64,000 nt of DNA from Anaerolineae bacterium (GCA_016926255.1 JAFGOY010000002.1:1-64000); one strand, 5' to 3'. Counted from the stretch's first letter, positions 42,321-51,496 are shown. Notes: generated by a model from the letters alone, not told the origin. A program made the numbers and translations.

Positions 42321-43934
42321 ATGCTAGAAGACTTCTTTATCGGCCTGCCCCTGTTCGTCAATATCTTATTCGTCCTCGCCGCCCTCTACATTGTCACCCG
42401 ATCCTCCCACTACCTCGTCGACGGGGCGATCCATATCGCAACCGAGTTCAACATCAGCCCGCTGATCATCGGCGCGACCGTCGTGGCGATGGGCACCTCG
42501 TCGGCGGAACTGGCGGTCAACCTGGCCGTCGTGCTGGGCGGCGGCGATACAGCAGTGGTCGCCGGGAACATCCTCGGCTCGAACCTGGTCAACTTCGGGG
42601 TCGAACTGGGGATAGCGGCACTGATCGCCGGGGCGATCCTCGTGCCGCAGGAAGTGCTCGAAAAGGATATTCCGCTCTATCTGGCCGCGACCGGCCTGCT
42701 GACCTCGCTGGTCTTCGACAACCAGATCGGGCGGTTCGAGGCGCTGATCATGCTGGTGCTGTTCGGGCTGGCGCTCAACCTGATCATCCAGTATGCGAAG
42801 GCGAAGCATCAAAGTGGCATCCTGCTGGTCGAAGTGTCGGAGGTCGAGACGATCTCGCATCCCGCCGCGCGCGAACTGACGCGCGGACAGGCGCTTCTGG
42901 CGCTGTTCGGCGGGCTGGCGGTGCTGATACTGTCATCGCGGATACTGGTGCTCAACTGCGGGGCGGCGGCGCAGATGCTCAACATCCCGAAGTTCATCGT
43001 CGGGCTGGTGATCATCGGGCCGGGCACGTCGCTGCCGGAGATCGCCTCCTCGATCCAGGCCGCGCGGCGCGGCCATGCCAACCTCGTGCTGGGGACGGCC
43101 TTCGGGAGCAACCTGTTCAACCTGCTGTTCGGGCTGGGCCTCCCTGCCCTGATCCAGCCGCTGGAGATCAAAGAGACGGCGGTGCTAAGTTTTGTGTTTT
43201 TGAACGCGATCAACATCGCGCTGGTGGCGCTGATCCTGACCGACATCAAAGGACTGGGCGAGTCGAAGACGATCAGCCGCTTCACGGGGGGATTCCTGCT
43301 GGTGACCTATATCGGGTTCATCGCCTATCAGGTGATGCTCGCCGCCGGGGGCAGCATCAGCGAAGGGATCACCCTCGCGGTGAGCATCGGCGGGGGGATT
43401 GCGGCGCTGGGACTGATCTACCGGCTGATCAGCCAGCAGGCGATCCAGCGGATTCAGAGCGGCAAACCGGCGATCACGACGCGGATCATCTGCGCGACGC
43501 GGGGCGGCAGGGACAGCCAGCCGACCCATGCCAGCGCGATCCGGCTGGCGAAGGATCAGAACGCCGAAGTGTTGTTCCTCTACGTCTTCGATACGAGCAC
43601 ACTGCACCGGATGGCAACGCCCATCGTGATCAACCCGGAGGCGCAGATCAAGCAGATGCTCCACTTTTTGCAGACCACCGCGCAGGAGCAGGCGCAGCAG
43701 GCCGGGGTTCCGGCGCGGGTGATCGTGCGGACGGGGAGCCTGATCGAGCAGATACGGGAACTGGCGGAAGAAGAGAACGCCAGTCTGGTGGTGCTGGGGG
43801 CATCATCGGAGAACAGGGGCTTGTTCGAGGAGCGGGCGCTGGCGAGTTTCGCCATCGAGATCGAGCGGATCACCGGCGTGGCGGTTCACATCGCCGGGAT
43901 GGAGGATGTGGCGGCCTCGCCTTCACAGACTTGA
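42321..43934 (+). CDS. CaCA family Na+/Ca2+ exchanger-like protein fused to a universal stress protein domain
   Basis: 537 aa from MLEDFFI. Residues 1-370 have two internally repeated alpha motifs: ATVVAMGTSSAELAVNLAVVLGG...GNILGSNLVNFGVELG and GLVIIGPGTSLPEIASSIQAARRGHANLVLGTAFGSNLFNLLF, with about ten membrane helices. Residues 385-530 are a UspA domain (TRIICATRGGRD, VLFLYVFDT, NASLVVLGASSENRG). The fusion suggests nucleotide control of cation exchange. The start is uncertain (weak ribosome site; an upstream TTG at 42282 is possible). Confidence 0.87.
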   Translation: MLEDFFIGLPLFVNILFVLAALYIVTRSSHYLVDGAIHIATEFNISPLIIGATVVAMGTSSAELAVNLAVVLGGGDTAVVAGNILGSNLVNFGVELGIAALIAGAILVPQEVLEKDIPLYLAATGLLTSLVFDNQIGRFEALIMLVLFGLALNLIIQYAKAKHQSGILLVEVSEVETISHPAARELTRGQALLALFGGLAVLILSSRILVLNCGAAAQMLNIPKFIVGLVIIGPGTSLPEIASSIQAARRGHANLVLGTAFGSNLFNLLFGLGLPALIQPLEIKETAVLSFVFLNAINIALVALILTDIKGLGESKTISRFTGGFLLVTYIGFIAYQVMLAAGGSISEGITLAVSIGGGIAALGLIYRLISQQAIQRIQSGKPAITTRIICATRGGRDSQPTHASAIRLAKDQNAEVLFLYVFDTSTLHRMATPIVINPEAQIKQMLHFLQTTAQEQAQQAGVPARVIVRTGSLIEQIRELAEEENASLVVLGASSENRGLFEERALASFAIEIERITGVAVHIAGMEDVAASPSQT

Positions 43935-43969
43935 CCGGCTGCTTATCAGACTGCAAGCAGGATTATCCA

Positions 43970-44497
43970 ATGGCAGATGCTGCAAAGACAAATTGGCTCC
44001 GCAAACTTCGTATTCCCGCTGTCGTAGTAGCGATTTTTATGGTGGCTGCGCTTATTTGCTGTCGATCTTGCAGATCGTGGAATTGGACCCTTGCCCTTTC
44101 AGTACCGGACCCGCCTGATACCACTAAAACACATGTGAAAAGGTATGGTGGTTACCTAAGTGGTGTATTTATCTGGCATAAAGAGTATTGGATCGATGCG
44201 AGCCTGTATGAAGATGCTGAATCTGTACTACAATACTTCGATGTCTGGCTGCTTAACAATGGCTGGGTGCATACACCTAGCTACATGATAAGACCAGCTT
44301 CATGCACTACTCTGGCTGGTGTTCAACATGACGAAATGGAGAATACAATCTCAAGCAGGTATGTGTTAGAGGGTTGGTCAGCACCGGCCTCGCCAACGTT
44401 AACTTGCTTGGTGATAACAACTGAACCGGTTGAGCGAATTTATCATGTTCACCTGCTTACAACGAATCCAGATCCACTGTCAGGGCCCTTTGACTGA
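43970..44497 (+). CDS. hypothetical membrane-anchored/lipoprotein-like protein
   Basis: 175 aa from MADAAKT. Hydrophobic N-terminal segment (IPAVVVAIFMVAALICC) followed by CRSC, so either a lipoprotein or a single-TM anchor. No motif recognised; Tyr/Trp-rich exterior. Clearly AT-richer than neighbouring genes. Its stop lies directly at a truncated copy of the permease 3' end (44499-44577). Confidence 0.6.
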   Translation: MADAAKTNWLRKLRIPAVVVAIFMVAALICCRSCRSWNWTLALSVPDPPDTTKTHVKRYGGYLSGVFIWHKEYWIDASLYEDAESVLQYFDVWLLNNGWVHTPSYMIRPASCTTLAGVQHDEMENTISSRYVLEGWSAPASPTLTCLVITTEPVERIYHVHLLTTNPDPLSGPFD

Positions 44498-44498
44498 G

Positions 44499-44577
44499 GA
44501 GATAGATCAACAGAGTCAGCGGGGCACCGACCTTGATGAAATCGGAGAAGCGATACTGCCCCGGTTCGAACGGTGTG
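44499..44577 (-). pseudogene. fragment 1 of the SLC13-type permease 3' end
   Basis: Read on the minus strand it encodes PFEP-GQYRFSDFIKVGAPLTLLIYLL, matching the permease C-terminus at about 46700-46800. The ASLMVYG piece is deleted and the final codons are replaced. The conserved core of over 45 bases has very few changes. Confidence 0.85.
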
Positions 44578-44617
44578 CAGCATCTGCGGGTCGATACCAA
44601 CAAACTGGAAGGGAATT

Positions 44618-45295
44618 ATGGCCGGGAGAACGACATCAAAGATCGTGTTGGGCTTGCTCATCGCAGTTGTTATTGGAACGCTGCTGGCGGCCTGTCATTC
44701 GTCTGTGGCGTATGGCGATTTTGTAGATCAGAGTCTGATTACGGGCGATCCCTGCGAACCACCCTGCTGGTATGGCATCGAGCCGGGCATAGAAGAGAGT
44801 GAAGCATATGAGATATTGCAGGATATCTCTTTTGTCGATTCTGATACTATTGAATTTGTTACTCATGATTCTATCTATCATTGGCGATACTCTGAACCTT
44901 TTTCAGATAGTGGTGGAGCTCTTATCATTGAGAACGAGAAAGTTGTCTCTATTCACTACGGTTTACCTTGTGATCTAACTCTAGCTGAAGTCATCGAAAC
45001 ATATGATGTGCCATCTTGGTTACATATCAACATATACCGCCAATCTGGTGGACCTAAAGCTTTGGTCACAATAGCTTGGCCGAGAAATGGATTCCACGTG
45101 CAATTTTCGGAGAAAGTTGACCGTTACTCTACTGGCGCAGAGATTTATCCAGACACACTCATCGAATTAGTGACATATTTTGAACCCTATGACGGCAGTA
45201 TGGAGACTCTAGTTGAAGATGCTGGGGCTGATTGGGGGCAGTATGAGCAGTTCTACTATGAGTGGACAGGATATGGTCATATAGATTTCAAATGA
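44618..45295 (+). CDS. hypothetical lipoprotein
   Basis: 225 aa from MAGRTTS with GGAAGGGAATT upstream. Signal peptide with lipobox LLAAC. A C-P-x-x-P-C-W-like segment (GDPCEPPCWYGIEPG) and later NEKVVSIHYGLPCDLTLAEVIETYDVPSWL are seen, but no family is recognised. Strongly AT-richer than the flanking exchanger and permease genes, suggesting acquisition. Bounded on both sides by permease 3'-end fragments. Confidence 0.75.
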   Translation: MAGRTTSKIVLGLLIAVVIGTLLAACHSSVAYGDFVDQSLITGDPCEPPCWYGIEPGIEESEAYEILQDISFVDSDTIEFVTHDSIYHWRYSEPFSDSGGALIIENEKVVSIHYGLPCDLTLAEVIETYDVPSWLHINIYRQSGGPKALVTIAWPRNGFHVQFSEKVDRYSTGAEIYPDTLIELVTYFEPYDGSMETLVEDAGADWGQYEQFYYEWTGYGHIDFK

Positions 45296-45341
45296 CCATA
45301 TCAGGTTATAACTCAAAAGTGTGAAAATTAATCAATATACC

Positions 45342-45476
45342 CTACAGCGGCCACAGCACTGGGACGAGCACAATCGAGATCAGGTAGATCTGCAGGGTCA
45401 GCGGGGCACCGACCTTGATGAAATCGGAGAAGCGATACTGCCCCGGCCCGTAGACCATCAGGCTGGCCGGTTTGAG
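45342..45476 (-). pseudogene. fragment 2 of the SLC13-type permease 3' end
   Basis: 135 bases about 94% identical to 46665-46797, including the stop codon. On the minus strand it reads LKPASLMVYGPGQYRFSDF, then IKVGAPLTLQIYLISIVL, ending LWPL-stop. No start and no upstream part, so non-functional. Confidence 0.9.
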
Positions 45477-45506
45477 CAAAGCGATGCGACAGGAGCCAAC
45501 AACCAA

Positions 45507-46580
45507 ATGTATTTTCGTGATGTTTTTCGTCTCTCCATGGGGTTTATCCTGACAGTTGGACTTACATCATGCAAGATCGTGACAGAGAACCCACCATCAA
45601 TAACGGTCAGTAATGCTCTGCAATTGGAATCAATAGCTACGTTAAAAGGAAGACCGGAGAGTCAGGTTAATACAATAGCATTTAGCCCAGACAGCACTCT
45701 TTTGGCCGTTGGCAAAGGAGGTTATAACGATGCGTATACAGACAACAATGTTGTTGAGATATGGAATATTGAAAATCTCAACCTAATGACAGTACTGCCT
45801 GGGCATACCCTGCCAGTTACCGATGTCGAGTTCAGTCCTGATGGTACAGTCTTAGCCTCAGGAGCAGGATATCCAGATGGAGGGGCTAACAATGACACTG
45901 TACGGGTATGGAATCCCCAAACAGGAGTACAGTTGATTACACTCCCAGGCAATACGATGCCTTTCCAGAGTCTTGATTTTGAACCAGATGGAACTCATAT
46001 TGCGTATAATCAGGAAGAGGTAAGTCTTGGGAATATTCAAACAGGGGAAGTTGACATCAAGTTCGAAGTTGAGGGGTGGTATGCGGACAAGGTTGTCTTC
46101 AGTCCAGATGGCAACCTTCTGGCTGCCTCTATATATGATCGCCCCGGAGCAATTTCCACACAAATTTGGGAAGTAGAAACCTGTCAGCAAATGGCAACTC
46201 TTGAAACTCCTGGAGTATCAACCCTTGCATTCGGCCCTGAAAGTGATTTACTCGTAACAGCCAGCATAGACTACAAAGTCGGGAAAATACGCGTTCAATA
46301 CTGGAGCACAAGAACATTCACTGAAACTGCTCGTTTTGAACTGGATGGGAACTACGTACATCGTGTTTCATTCAGCCCAGATGGAGCAATACTCGCAGTT
46401 GTGGCCTCCGACGGATATCACGACCCAGGAAATTTGTATTTATGGAATAGCGTGACAAGGGAACGGTTGGCTACACTTGGGAATCAAGATATTAGAGTCA
46501 TGGCTTTCAGTCCAGACGGGATTGTGCTTGCCACTGGGCAAGTCGACGGTTCAGTACGACTCTGGGAAGTGTCCCCTTAG
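45507..46580 (+). CDS. WD40-repeat lipoprotein
   Basis: 357 aa from MYFRDVF with AGGAG eleven bases upstream; lipobox VGLTSC. A seven-bladed WD40-type propeller is likely: repeated FSPDSTLLAVGKG, FSPDGTVLASG, VRVWNPQTG, FSPDGNLLAAS, FSPDGAILAVVAS, LYLWNSVTRERLATL and FSPDGIVLATGQVDGSVRLWEV. Predicted to be displayed outside the membrane. AT-rich compared with its flanks. The previous gene is also a lipoprotein. A longer frame from 45321 would run through the permease fragment and is not credible. Confidence 0.82.
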   Translation: MYFRDVFRLSMGFILTVGLTSCKIVTENPPSITVSNALQLESIATLKGRPESQVNTIAFSPDSTLLAVGKGGYNDAYTDNNVVEIWNIENLNLMTVLPGHTLPVTDVEFSPDGTVLASGAGYPDGGANNDTVRVWNPQTGVQLITLPGNTMPFQSLDFEPDGTHIAYNQEEVSLGNIQTGEVDIKFEVEGWYADKVVFSPDGNLLAASIYDRPGAISTQIWEVETCQQMATLETPGVSTLAFGPESDLLVTASIDYKVGKIRVQYWSTRTFTETARFELDGNYVHRVSFSPDGAILAVVASDGYHDPGNLYLWNSVTRERLATLGNQDIRVMAFSPDGIVLATGQVDGSVRLWEVSP

Positions 46581-46661
46581 ATTTAGCAGATAAGGCAATC
46601 AATCTATATATCCTCGATATCACCATGCTGCTGACAATGACGCCTATCGAAACGACCTGGG

Positions 46662-48443
46662 CTACAGCGGCCACAGGATCGGGACGAGCACAATCGAGAT
46701 CAGGTAGATCAGCAGTGTCAGCGGGGCACCGACCTTGATAAAATCGGAGAAGCGATACTGTCCCGGCCCGTAGACCATCAGGCTGGCCGGTTCGAGCGGC
46801 GTGATGAACGAGCAGCTTGCCGCCAGCGCAATGATGATCGCAAAGCTGCGCGGGTTCAGCCCAAGCTGCGCCGCCGACTGGATCGCCACCGGGAAGACCA
46901 CCGCCGCCGACGCCTGGTTCGACATCGGCTGGGTGAGCAGCACGGTCAGTATGAAAAAGGCCGAGAGCAGCCAGATCGGGTGGGACGATCCAGACAGCGC
47001 CGCGATCTGCTCGGCGAGGAAGGCCGCCGTGCCGGTGCTCTCCATTGCTACCCCCAACCCCAGCATGCAGGCGATAACGATCAGCGCCGTCCACTGGACA
47101 TTCTTGTAAGCCTCCTCCGGCGTGATGCAGCGGGTGGTCATCGCCAGTGTTGCGCCGAGAAGCATCGCCACCGCAGGCGAGAGGATGTTGAAGGCCGAAA
47201 CGACCACCGCGCCCAGGAAGATCGCAATCGCCAGCGGCGCGCGTCGGCGGTTGGGTCGGCTGTGGGAGACGGTGCCCAGAAGCTGGAAGATGTTCTGCTG
47301 CTCAAGCGTGGCGATTTGCTGTCGATCCCCCTGCACCAGCAGGATGTCGCCGACCCGCAGGCGCACCTCACCCATTTTGCGGGTCAGGGTTTCACCACGC
47401 CGGTTGATCGCCAGCACCTGGAGATCATAGCGCTGGCGGACGTTGGCCCCTTTCAGCGTGCGGCGGAGCAGCGGCGACCCGGTCAGCAGGACGACTTCGC
47501 TCAGGCCCATGTCACCGCTTTCGAGGTTGGCCGATTCCAGGTCGACGTCCGGGCCGATGTCGATCCCGGAGTCGTCCTTGATGTCGAGGATGTCGGCCCG
47601 CCGCCCCTCGATCAGCAGGCGGTCGCCCTCTTCCAGCCGGGTCGAGGCGCGCGGTTGAAGGGGGGTGCGCCGACCATCGCGGATCACGCGCAGGACGTTC
47701 AGGTCCTGGTCGAGGCCCAGGCGGGATTCGAGGAGCGTCTTGCCGATCAGCGATGATCCACCCTTGAGGCGAATCTCGGTCAGGTAGATGCGGCTGCTGT
47801 ATTCCTCTTCGTCCGGCTCGACCGGGGCGCGGTCGGGCACCAGCCGCCGCCCGATGAATACCATGTAGAGCACGCTCACGATGGCAATCGGGATTCCGGC
47901 GGGCGTCAGCTCGAACATCCCAATCGGCAGCATGCCGGACTGGATCATCATACCGCTGACGACGATGTTGGTCGAGGTGCCGATCAGGGTCAGGGAGCTG
48001 GCGGCGATGGCCGCAAAGGAGAGCGGCATCAGCACCTTCGACGGGCTGAGTTTCGCCTGCCGTGCCAGCCCGGTCACGATGGGCAGCAGCAGCGCGGTCG
48101 AGGCAGTGTTGCTGATGAAGGCGCTGGTCACAGTTGCCACCGACATGATCACCAGTACCAGCCAGGTCGTCCCGTTGGAGCCTGTCCAGCGCTGCATCAG
48201 CACCCCGGCATATTCGGTGACGCCGGTATTGGTCATGGCCGCAGTGAGGATCAGCAGGCCAAAGACCATCACGAAGACTTCGCTGCCAAAGCCATGAAAG
48301 GCCATGTGCAACGGGAGCAGACCGGTCAGGATGAGGAAGAGCAGGATCAACAGCGCATTGATGTCGGCGGGAAGCCACTCGAATGAGAAGAGGATCACTG
48401 CCGCTGTCAGCGTAAAAAGCATCAGGATGATCTGGAAATCCAT
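46662..48443 (-). CDS. SLC13/DASS-type permease with two RCK_C (TrkA_C) domains
   Basis: 593 aa. Membrane halves flank a cytoplasmic insert: N-terminal helices with SAFISNTASTALLLPIVTGLA and LTLIGTSTNIVVSGMMI (substrate/Na+ motif), two TrkA_C domains (about 215-300 and 310-395: LIGKTLLESRLGLDQDLNVLRVIRDG; LLRRTLKGANVRQRYDLQVLAINRRG), then C-terminal helices with LTQPMSNQASAAVVFPVA. Probably an anion (sulfate or dicarboxylate) transporter. Its last 135 bases are duplicated twice upstream of its 3' end. Confidence 0.92.
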   Translation of the reverse strand: MDFQIILMLFTLTAAVILFSFEWLPADINALLILLFLILTGLLPLHMAFHGFGSEVFVMVFGLLILTAAMTNTGVTEYAGVLMQRWTGSNGTTWLVLVIMSVATVTSAFISNTASTALLLPIVTGLARQAKLSPSKVLMPLSFAAIAASSLTLIGTSTNIVVSGMMIQSGMLPIGMFELTPAGIPIAIVSVLYMVFIGRRLVPDRAPVEPDEEEYSSRIYLTEIRLKGGSSLIGKTLLESRLGLDQDLNVLRVIRDGRRTPLQPRASTRLEEGDRLLIEGRRADILDIKDDSGIDIGPDVDLESANLESGDMGLSEVVLLTGSPLLRRTLKGANVRQRYDLQVLAINRRGETLTRKMGEVRLRVGDILLVQGDRQQIATLEQQNIFQLLGTVSHSRPNRRRAPLAIAIFLGAVVVSAFNILSPAVAMLLGATLAMTTRCITPEEAYKNVQWTALIVIACMLGLGVAMESTGTAAFLAEQIAALSGSSHPIWLLSAFFILTVLLTQPMSNQASAAVVFPVAIQSAAQLGLNPRSFAIIIALAASCSFITPLEPASLMVYGPGQYRFSDFIKVGAPLTLLIYLISIVLVPILWPL

Positions 48444-48464
48444 AGTCCCTCGTGTCTCGGACAG

Positions 48465-49385
48465 TTACTCCCTGTGCCGGAGGTCCTCAATTGCTTTGAC
48501 AAGATGATAGAGCGTCGCATTGACCGGTGTCGGGACGCCGAGCGCCGCGCCTTCGCGCATCACTGCGCCGCAGATCAGTTCGATCTCGGTGGGTGCCCCG
48601 CGCTCCACGTCCTGAAGCATCGATGTGCGGTTGGTCGCCGTCTGCTCGCAGGCTTTCTCGACATAGGCGACCGGGTCATCATAGGGTAATGCGATTCCTT
48701 TTGCCTTTGCAACTGCGGCGACTTCCAGGGCGATATCGGCCATCAACTGGAGGGTCGATTCGGATTCGAGGAGGAGGCCGTTGCGCACGCGCAGAACAGC
48801 CGTCAGCGAATTGGCGGCGGCGTTGAGCACCAGCTTGCCCCAGACCAGCGAATCAATATTGCCGATTAGTTCGGTTTCGATCCCGGCCCGGTTGAACAGG
48901 TCGGCCAGGTCGCGCACCTGCGCGTCGAGGGCGGGGGTCGTGGCGATGGTCGTCAGGCCGCCGCCTGCATAGCGCAGCACGCCGGGGCCATCGGTTGCCG
49001 CGCCCTGGGTGGTGACCCCCTGCACGATGCGGGACTCGTCAATAAACTCGGCGGCAATCTCGCGGACGCCGATCCCGTTCTGGAGCACCACGGCCAGTCC
49101 GCCGGGCGCGAGAATCTGCGCAGCCTGTTGAGCGGCCTCGTGTAAATAGGCGGCTTTGGTGATGAAGATAACGACATCAACCGGGTCGACGGTATCTGCC
49201 GTCTCAACCGCGTTGAGGTCGACATAATCGACTTCATCGTCGGGGTAGATGAAGCGCAGGCGGGCGCGGCGCAGGGCTTCGATCTGCTCCGGCCACGTTC
49301 CGATCAGGGTGACATCGGCGAGGGGGGAAAGGCGGGCACCAAACAGGCACCCCATCGCCCCGACGCCAAAAATAGCGATGCGCAT
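48465..49385 (-). CDS. panE: 2-dehydropantoate 2-reductase
   Basis: 306 aa. NADPH Rossmann motif IAIFGVGAMGCLFGARL, VVLQNGIGVREIAAEF, and catalytic Lys in SLVWGKLVLNAAANSLTAVL; C-terminal helical domain. Reduces ketopantoate to pantoate between PanB and PanC. It lies just upstream of the permease on the same strand, 21 bases apart. Confidence 0.93.
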   Translation of the reverse strand: MRIAIFGVGAMGCLFGARLSPLADVTLIGTWPEQIEALRRARLRFIYPDDEVDYVDLNAVETADTVDPVDVVIFITKAAYLHEAAQQAAQILAPGGLAVVLQNGIGVREIAAEFIDESRIVQGVTTQGAATDGPGVLRYAGGGLTTIATTPALDAQVRDLADLFNRAGIETELIGNIDSLVWGKLVLNAAANSLTAVLRVRNGLLLESESTLQLMADIALEVAAVAKAKGIALPYDDPVAYVEKACEQTATNRTSMLQDVERGAPTEIELICGAVMREGAALGVPTPVNATLYHLVKAIEDLRHRE

Positions 49386-49423
49386 TGAATCTCCTCGTTA
49401 CGTTTTCTCACGGCAACGGATCA

Positions 49424-49457
49424 CCCCCTCTGGGCCTATGCCGCACAGCGCCGTAGG
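49424..49457. repeat. short GC-rich repeat remnant
   Basis: ACCCCCTCTGGGCC...GTAGGGGGC; a degenerate relative of the dispersed repeats, next to the methyltransferase stop. Confidence 0.4.
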
Positions 49458-49463
49458 GGGCAG

Positions 49464-50336
49464 TTATAACTTTTTGGCCACGACCCCCAACCATTCCGAA
49501 TTAGCGCGGTAGGGGGTGCCTTGCAGATCGCTCCAGATCGATTCGACGGTGAAGCCCGCTTCCTCCAGGATAGGGGTGATCGTCTCCGGAGTATAGTCGT
49601 TGAACCAGTTGCGGTAGATCGCCGTTGTGCCATCCGGTTCGATAACATGGTACTGGTCGAGAAAGATATTGTCATCAGGATAAGCGATATGCTGAACAAG
49701 GACAACATGCGGCCCTGGCCGCCAGAATCCACCGTCGGAGGCGTACCAGTCTTTCTGACCCGCGTCCGGGCGGTGCTTCTCCGGCGTCGACACGTCAAAG
49801 ACGAAATGCCCGCCGGTTTTCAACGCGCGGTAGACACCGCTCAATAGGTTGTCCCGGTCACGGGGGGAGAGCGTGCAGATCTCGCCGTAAATCTGCATCA
49901 CGACGTTGAACTGCGAACGGAAGGCCAGTTCTAAAAAGTCCTGGCAGAGATAGGTGATCGACAGGTCTTTGTTGTGCGCCTCCTGCCGGGCATGCTTGAT
50001 GGCCGTCCGGGAGATGTCGATGCCGGTCACCTCGAAGCCTTTGAGGGCCAGTTCGGTGGCGTAGAGGCCCGGCCCGCAGCCAAGATCGAGCACCTGCTCA
50101 CCGGGCTGAAGCTTGAGGAACCGGGTCAGCCAACCAACCGACTTTTCGATGATGTGGGGCGGTCGGCTGGCGGCGTCGGTATCGGGATCGAGATGGGCTT
50201 CGAGCACCTGCTGGGAAACATAGGGATCGACCCAGAAAAGCGAATCTCCCGGCGTGAAGGGGTCGGGTTGCTGCGCGAGGTCACGCAGGAGTTTGATATC
50301 GAGCTTACCGCCGGTCAGGAGTGTGCGATCAGGCAT
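49464..50336 (-). CDS. class I SAM-dependent methyltransferase
   Basis: 290 aa. SAM motif I EQVLDLGCGPGLYATELAL (residues about 82-100), FEVTGIDISRTAIKHA, and motif IV/post-I blocks (DFLELAFRSQFNVVMQIYGEIC). The C-terminal beta sheet is typical of small-molecule methyltransferases. Substrate unknown. Sits between panE and panB without obvious functional link. Confidence 0.88.
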   Translation of the reverse strand: MPDRTLLTGGKLDIKLLRDLAQQPDPFTPGDSLFWVDPYVSQQVLEAHLDPDTDAASRPPHIIEKSVGWLTRFLKLQPGEQVLDLGCGPGLYATELALKGFEVTGIDISRTAIKHARQEAHNKDLSITYLCQDFLELAFRSQFNVVMQIYGEICTLSPRDRDNLLSGVYRALKTGGHFVFDVSTPEKHRPDAGQKDWYASDGGFWRPGPHVVLVQHIAYPDDNIFLDQYHVIEPDGTTAIYRNWFNDYTPETITPILEEAGFTVESIWSDLQGTPYRANSEWLGVVAKKL

Positions 50337-50399
50337 GATGATTCCTGGGTTCTTGTAGAGAAATTATTGGATTTTTTGACCCGGTGCTTCAGTGCCGGG

Positions 50400-51299
50400 C
50401 TAAATTCCCTTTTGTTTTTCCTTTGCGCCCTCTGCGTCCTTTGCGGTTTGCAGTGACTCAAATTCGTCAGCGATCTCCGACCAGAGTTCGTCGGAAAAGG
50501 AAAATTCGTGTTCTCTGCCGGGGAACTCCCCGGCGCGAACGTCGGCACAGTAGGCGGCAAAAGCATCGCGCAGGGTGGTCGAGAGATCGGCGTATTTCTT
50601 CACAAAACGCGGCGTGAAGCGTTCGAACAGGCCGAGCATGTCATGGGTGACGACCACCTGCCCATCGCAGCCTGCCCCGGCCCCGATCCCGATGGTGGGA
50701 ATGGTGAGCCGGTCGGTGATCAGGGTAGCCAGCCGAGCCGGGATCGCTTCGATGACCAGGGCGAAGGCCCCGGCCTCTTCGATGGCGTGAGCATCGGCGA
50801 TCAGCTCGCGGGCAGCGTCAATTGATTTGCCCTGCGTCTTGTAGCCGCCGAACACGCTCACGCTCTGCGGCGTCAGTCCGATATGGCCCATCACCGCGAT
50901 ACCTGCATCGACCAGCGTTCTGACCGTCGGGGCAATGGGCTGCCCGCCTTCGACCTTCACCGCGTCGACTCCCCCTTCGGCGAGCAGGCGGGCGGCGCTG
51001 CGGAGGGCATCTTCCAGCGAGGTCTGATAGCTCATAAACGGCATATCGGCGATGATCAGAGGGCGCTTTGCGCCGCGCGTTACCGCCTGACAGTGAAGCA
51101 CCATCATGTCCATCGTGACGGGCAGTGTTGTCTCGAAGCCATGGACGACCATTCCCAGCGAATCGCCGACGAGGATCGTATCAATACCGGCCTGGTCGAG
51201 CAGTGCGGCGGTCGGGTAGTCATAGGCGGTGAGCATGGCGATTGGCTCACCGCGCTGCTTCTTTTCTTGCAGGGTATGGATCGTTACGCGGTCGTTCAT
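50400..51299 (-). CDS. panB: 3-methyl-2-oxobutanoate hydroxymethyltransferase
   Basis: 299 aa from MNDRVTI (MYRTM four codons earlier is possible; no strong ribosome site for either). Forms ketopantoate from 2-oxoisovalerate and methylene-THF. Motifs: MLTAYDYPTAALLDQAGID, ILVGDSLGMVVHG, VKVEGG, GHIGLTPQSV and IPTIGIGAGAGCDGQVVV. The last 14 residues (AKDAEGAKEKQKGI) are repeat-derived and beyond the normal family end. Confidence 0.95.
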   Translation of the reverse strand: MNDRVTIHTLQEKKQRGEPIAMLTAYDYPTAALLDQAGIDTILVGDSLGMVVHGFETTLPVTMDMMVLHCQAVTRGAKRPLIIADMPFMSYQTSLEDALRSAARLLAEGGVDAVKVEGGQPIAPTVRTLVDAGIAVMGHIGLTPQSVSVFGGYKTQGKSIDAARELIADAHAIEEAGAFALVIEAIPARLATLITDRLTIPTIGIGAGAGCDGQVVVTHDMLGLFERFTPRFVKKYADLSTTLRDAFAAYCADVRAGEFPGREHEFSFSDELWSEIADEFESLQTAKDAEGAKEKQKGI

Positions 51300-51452
51300 G
51301 GTTCTATACATGCCGTTCGACTATCAGGGATATTTCTAGTGCTGATTGTAACGCCGGGAAAGCCGTCGAGACAAGTAGGGTACTTCCCCCACGTTTGATT
51401 TGTGAAAAATTCATGACTTTTTTTGTTTGCCCATTCCTTTCCAGCAGACCCA

Positions 51453-51461
51453 TGCTATAAT
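51453..51461 (+). promoter_or_regulatory. extended -10 promoter upstream of the 51538 gene
   Basis: TGCTATAAT: a perfect -10 with the extended TGn motif. No good -35. The predicted start is about 51468. Confidence 0.5.
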
Positions 51462-51473
51462 GCAAATGTATTT

Positions 51474-51496
51474 GGGGCGGTACGCGCCTCTTTTTT
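51474..51496 (+). terminator. terminator-like hairpin in the leader of the 51538 gene
   Basis: Stem GGGGCG/CGCCTC (one G-T pair), loop of five, followed by TTTTTT. It lies between the promoter and the gene, so it might be an attenuator or might end a short upstream transcript. Confidence 0.45.

Noticed and set aside
42176-43960. Long open frame antiparallel/frame-shifted to the exchanger gene, Arg/Gly-rich
   Set aside because: It is a high-GC shadow of the exchanger gene; only its end from 43970 is a separate real gene.
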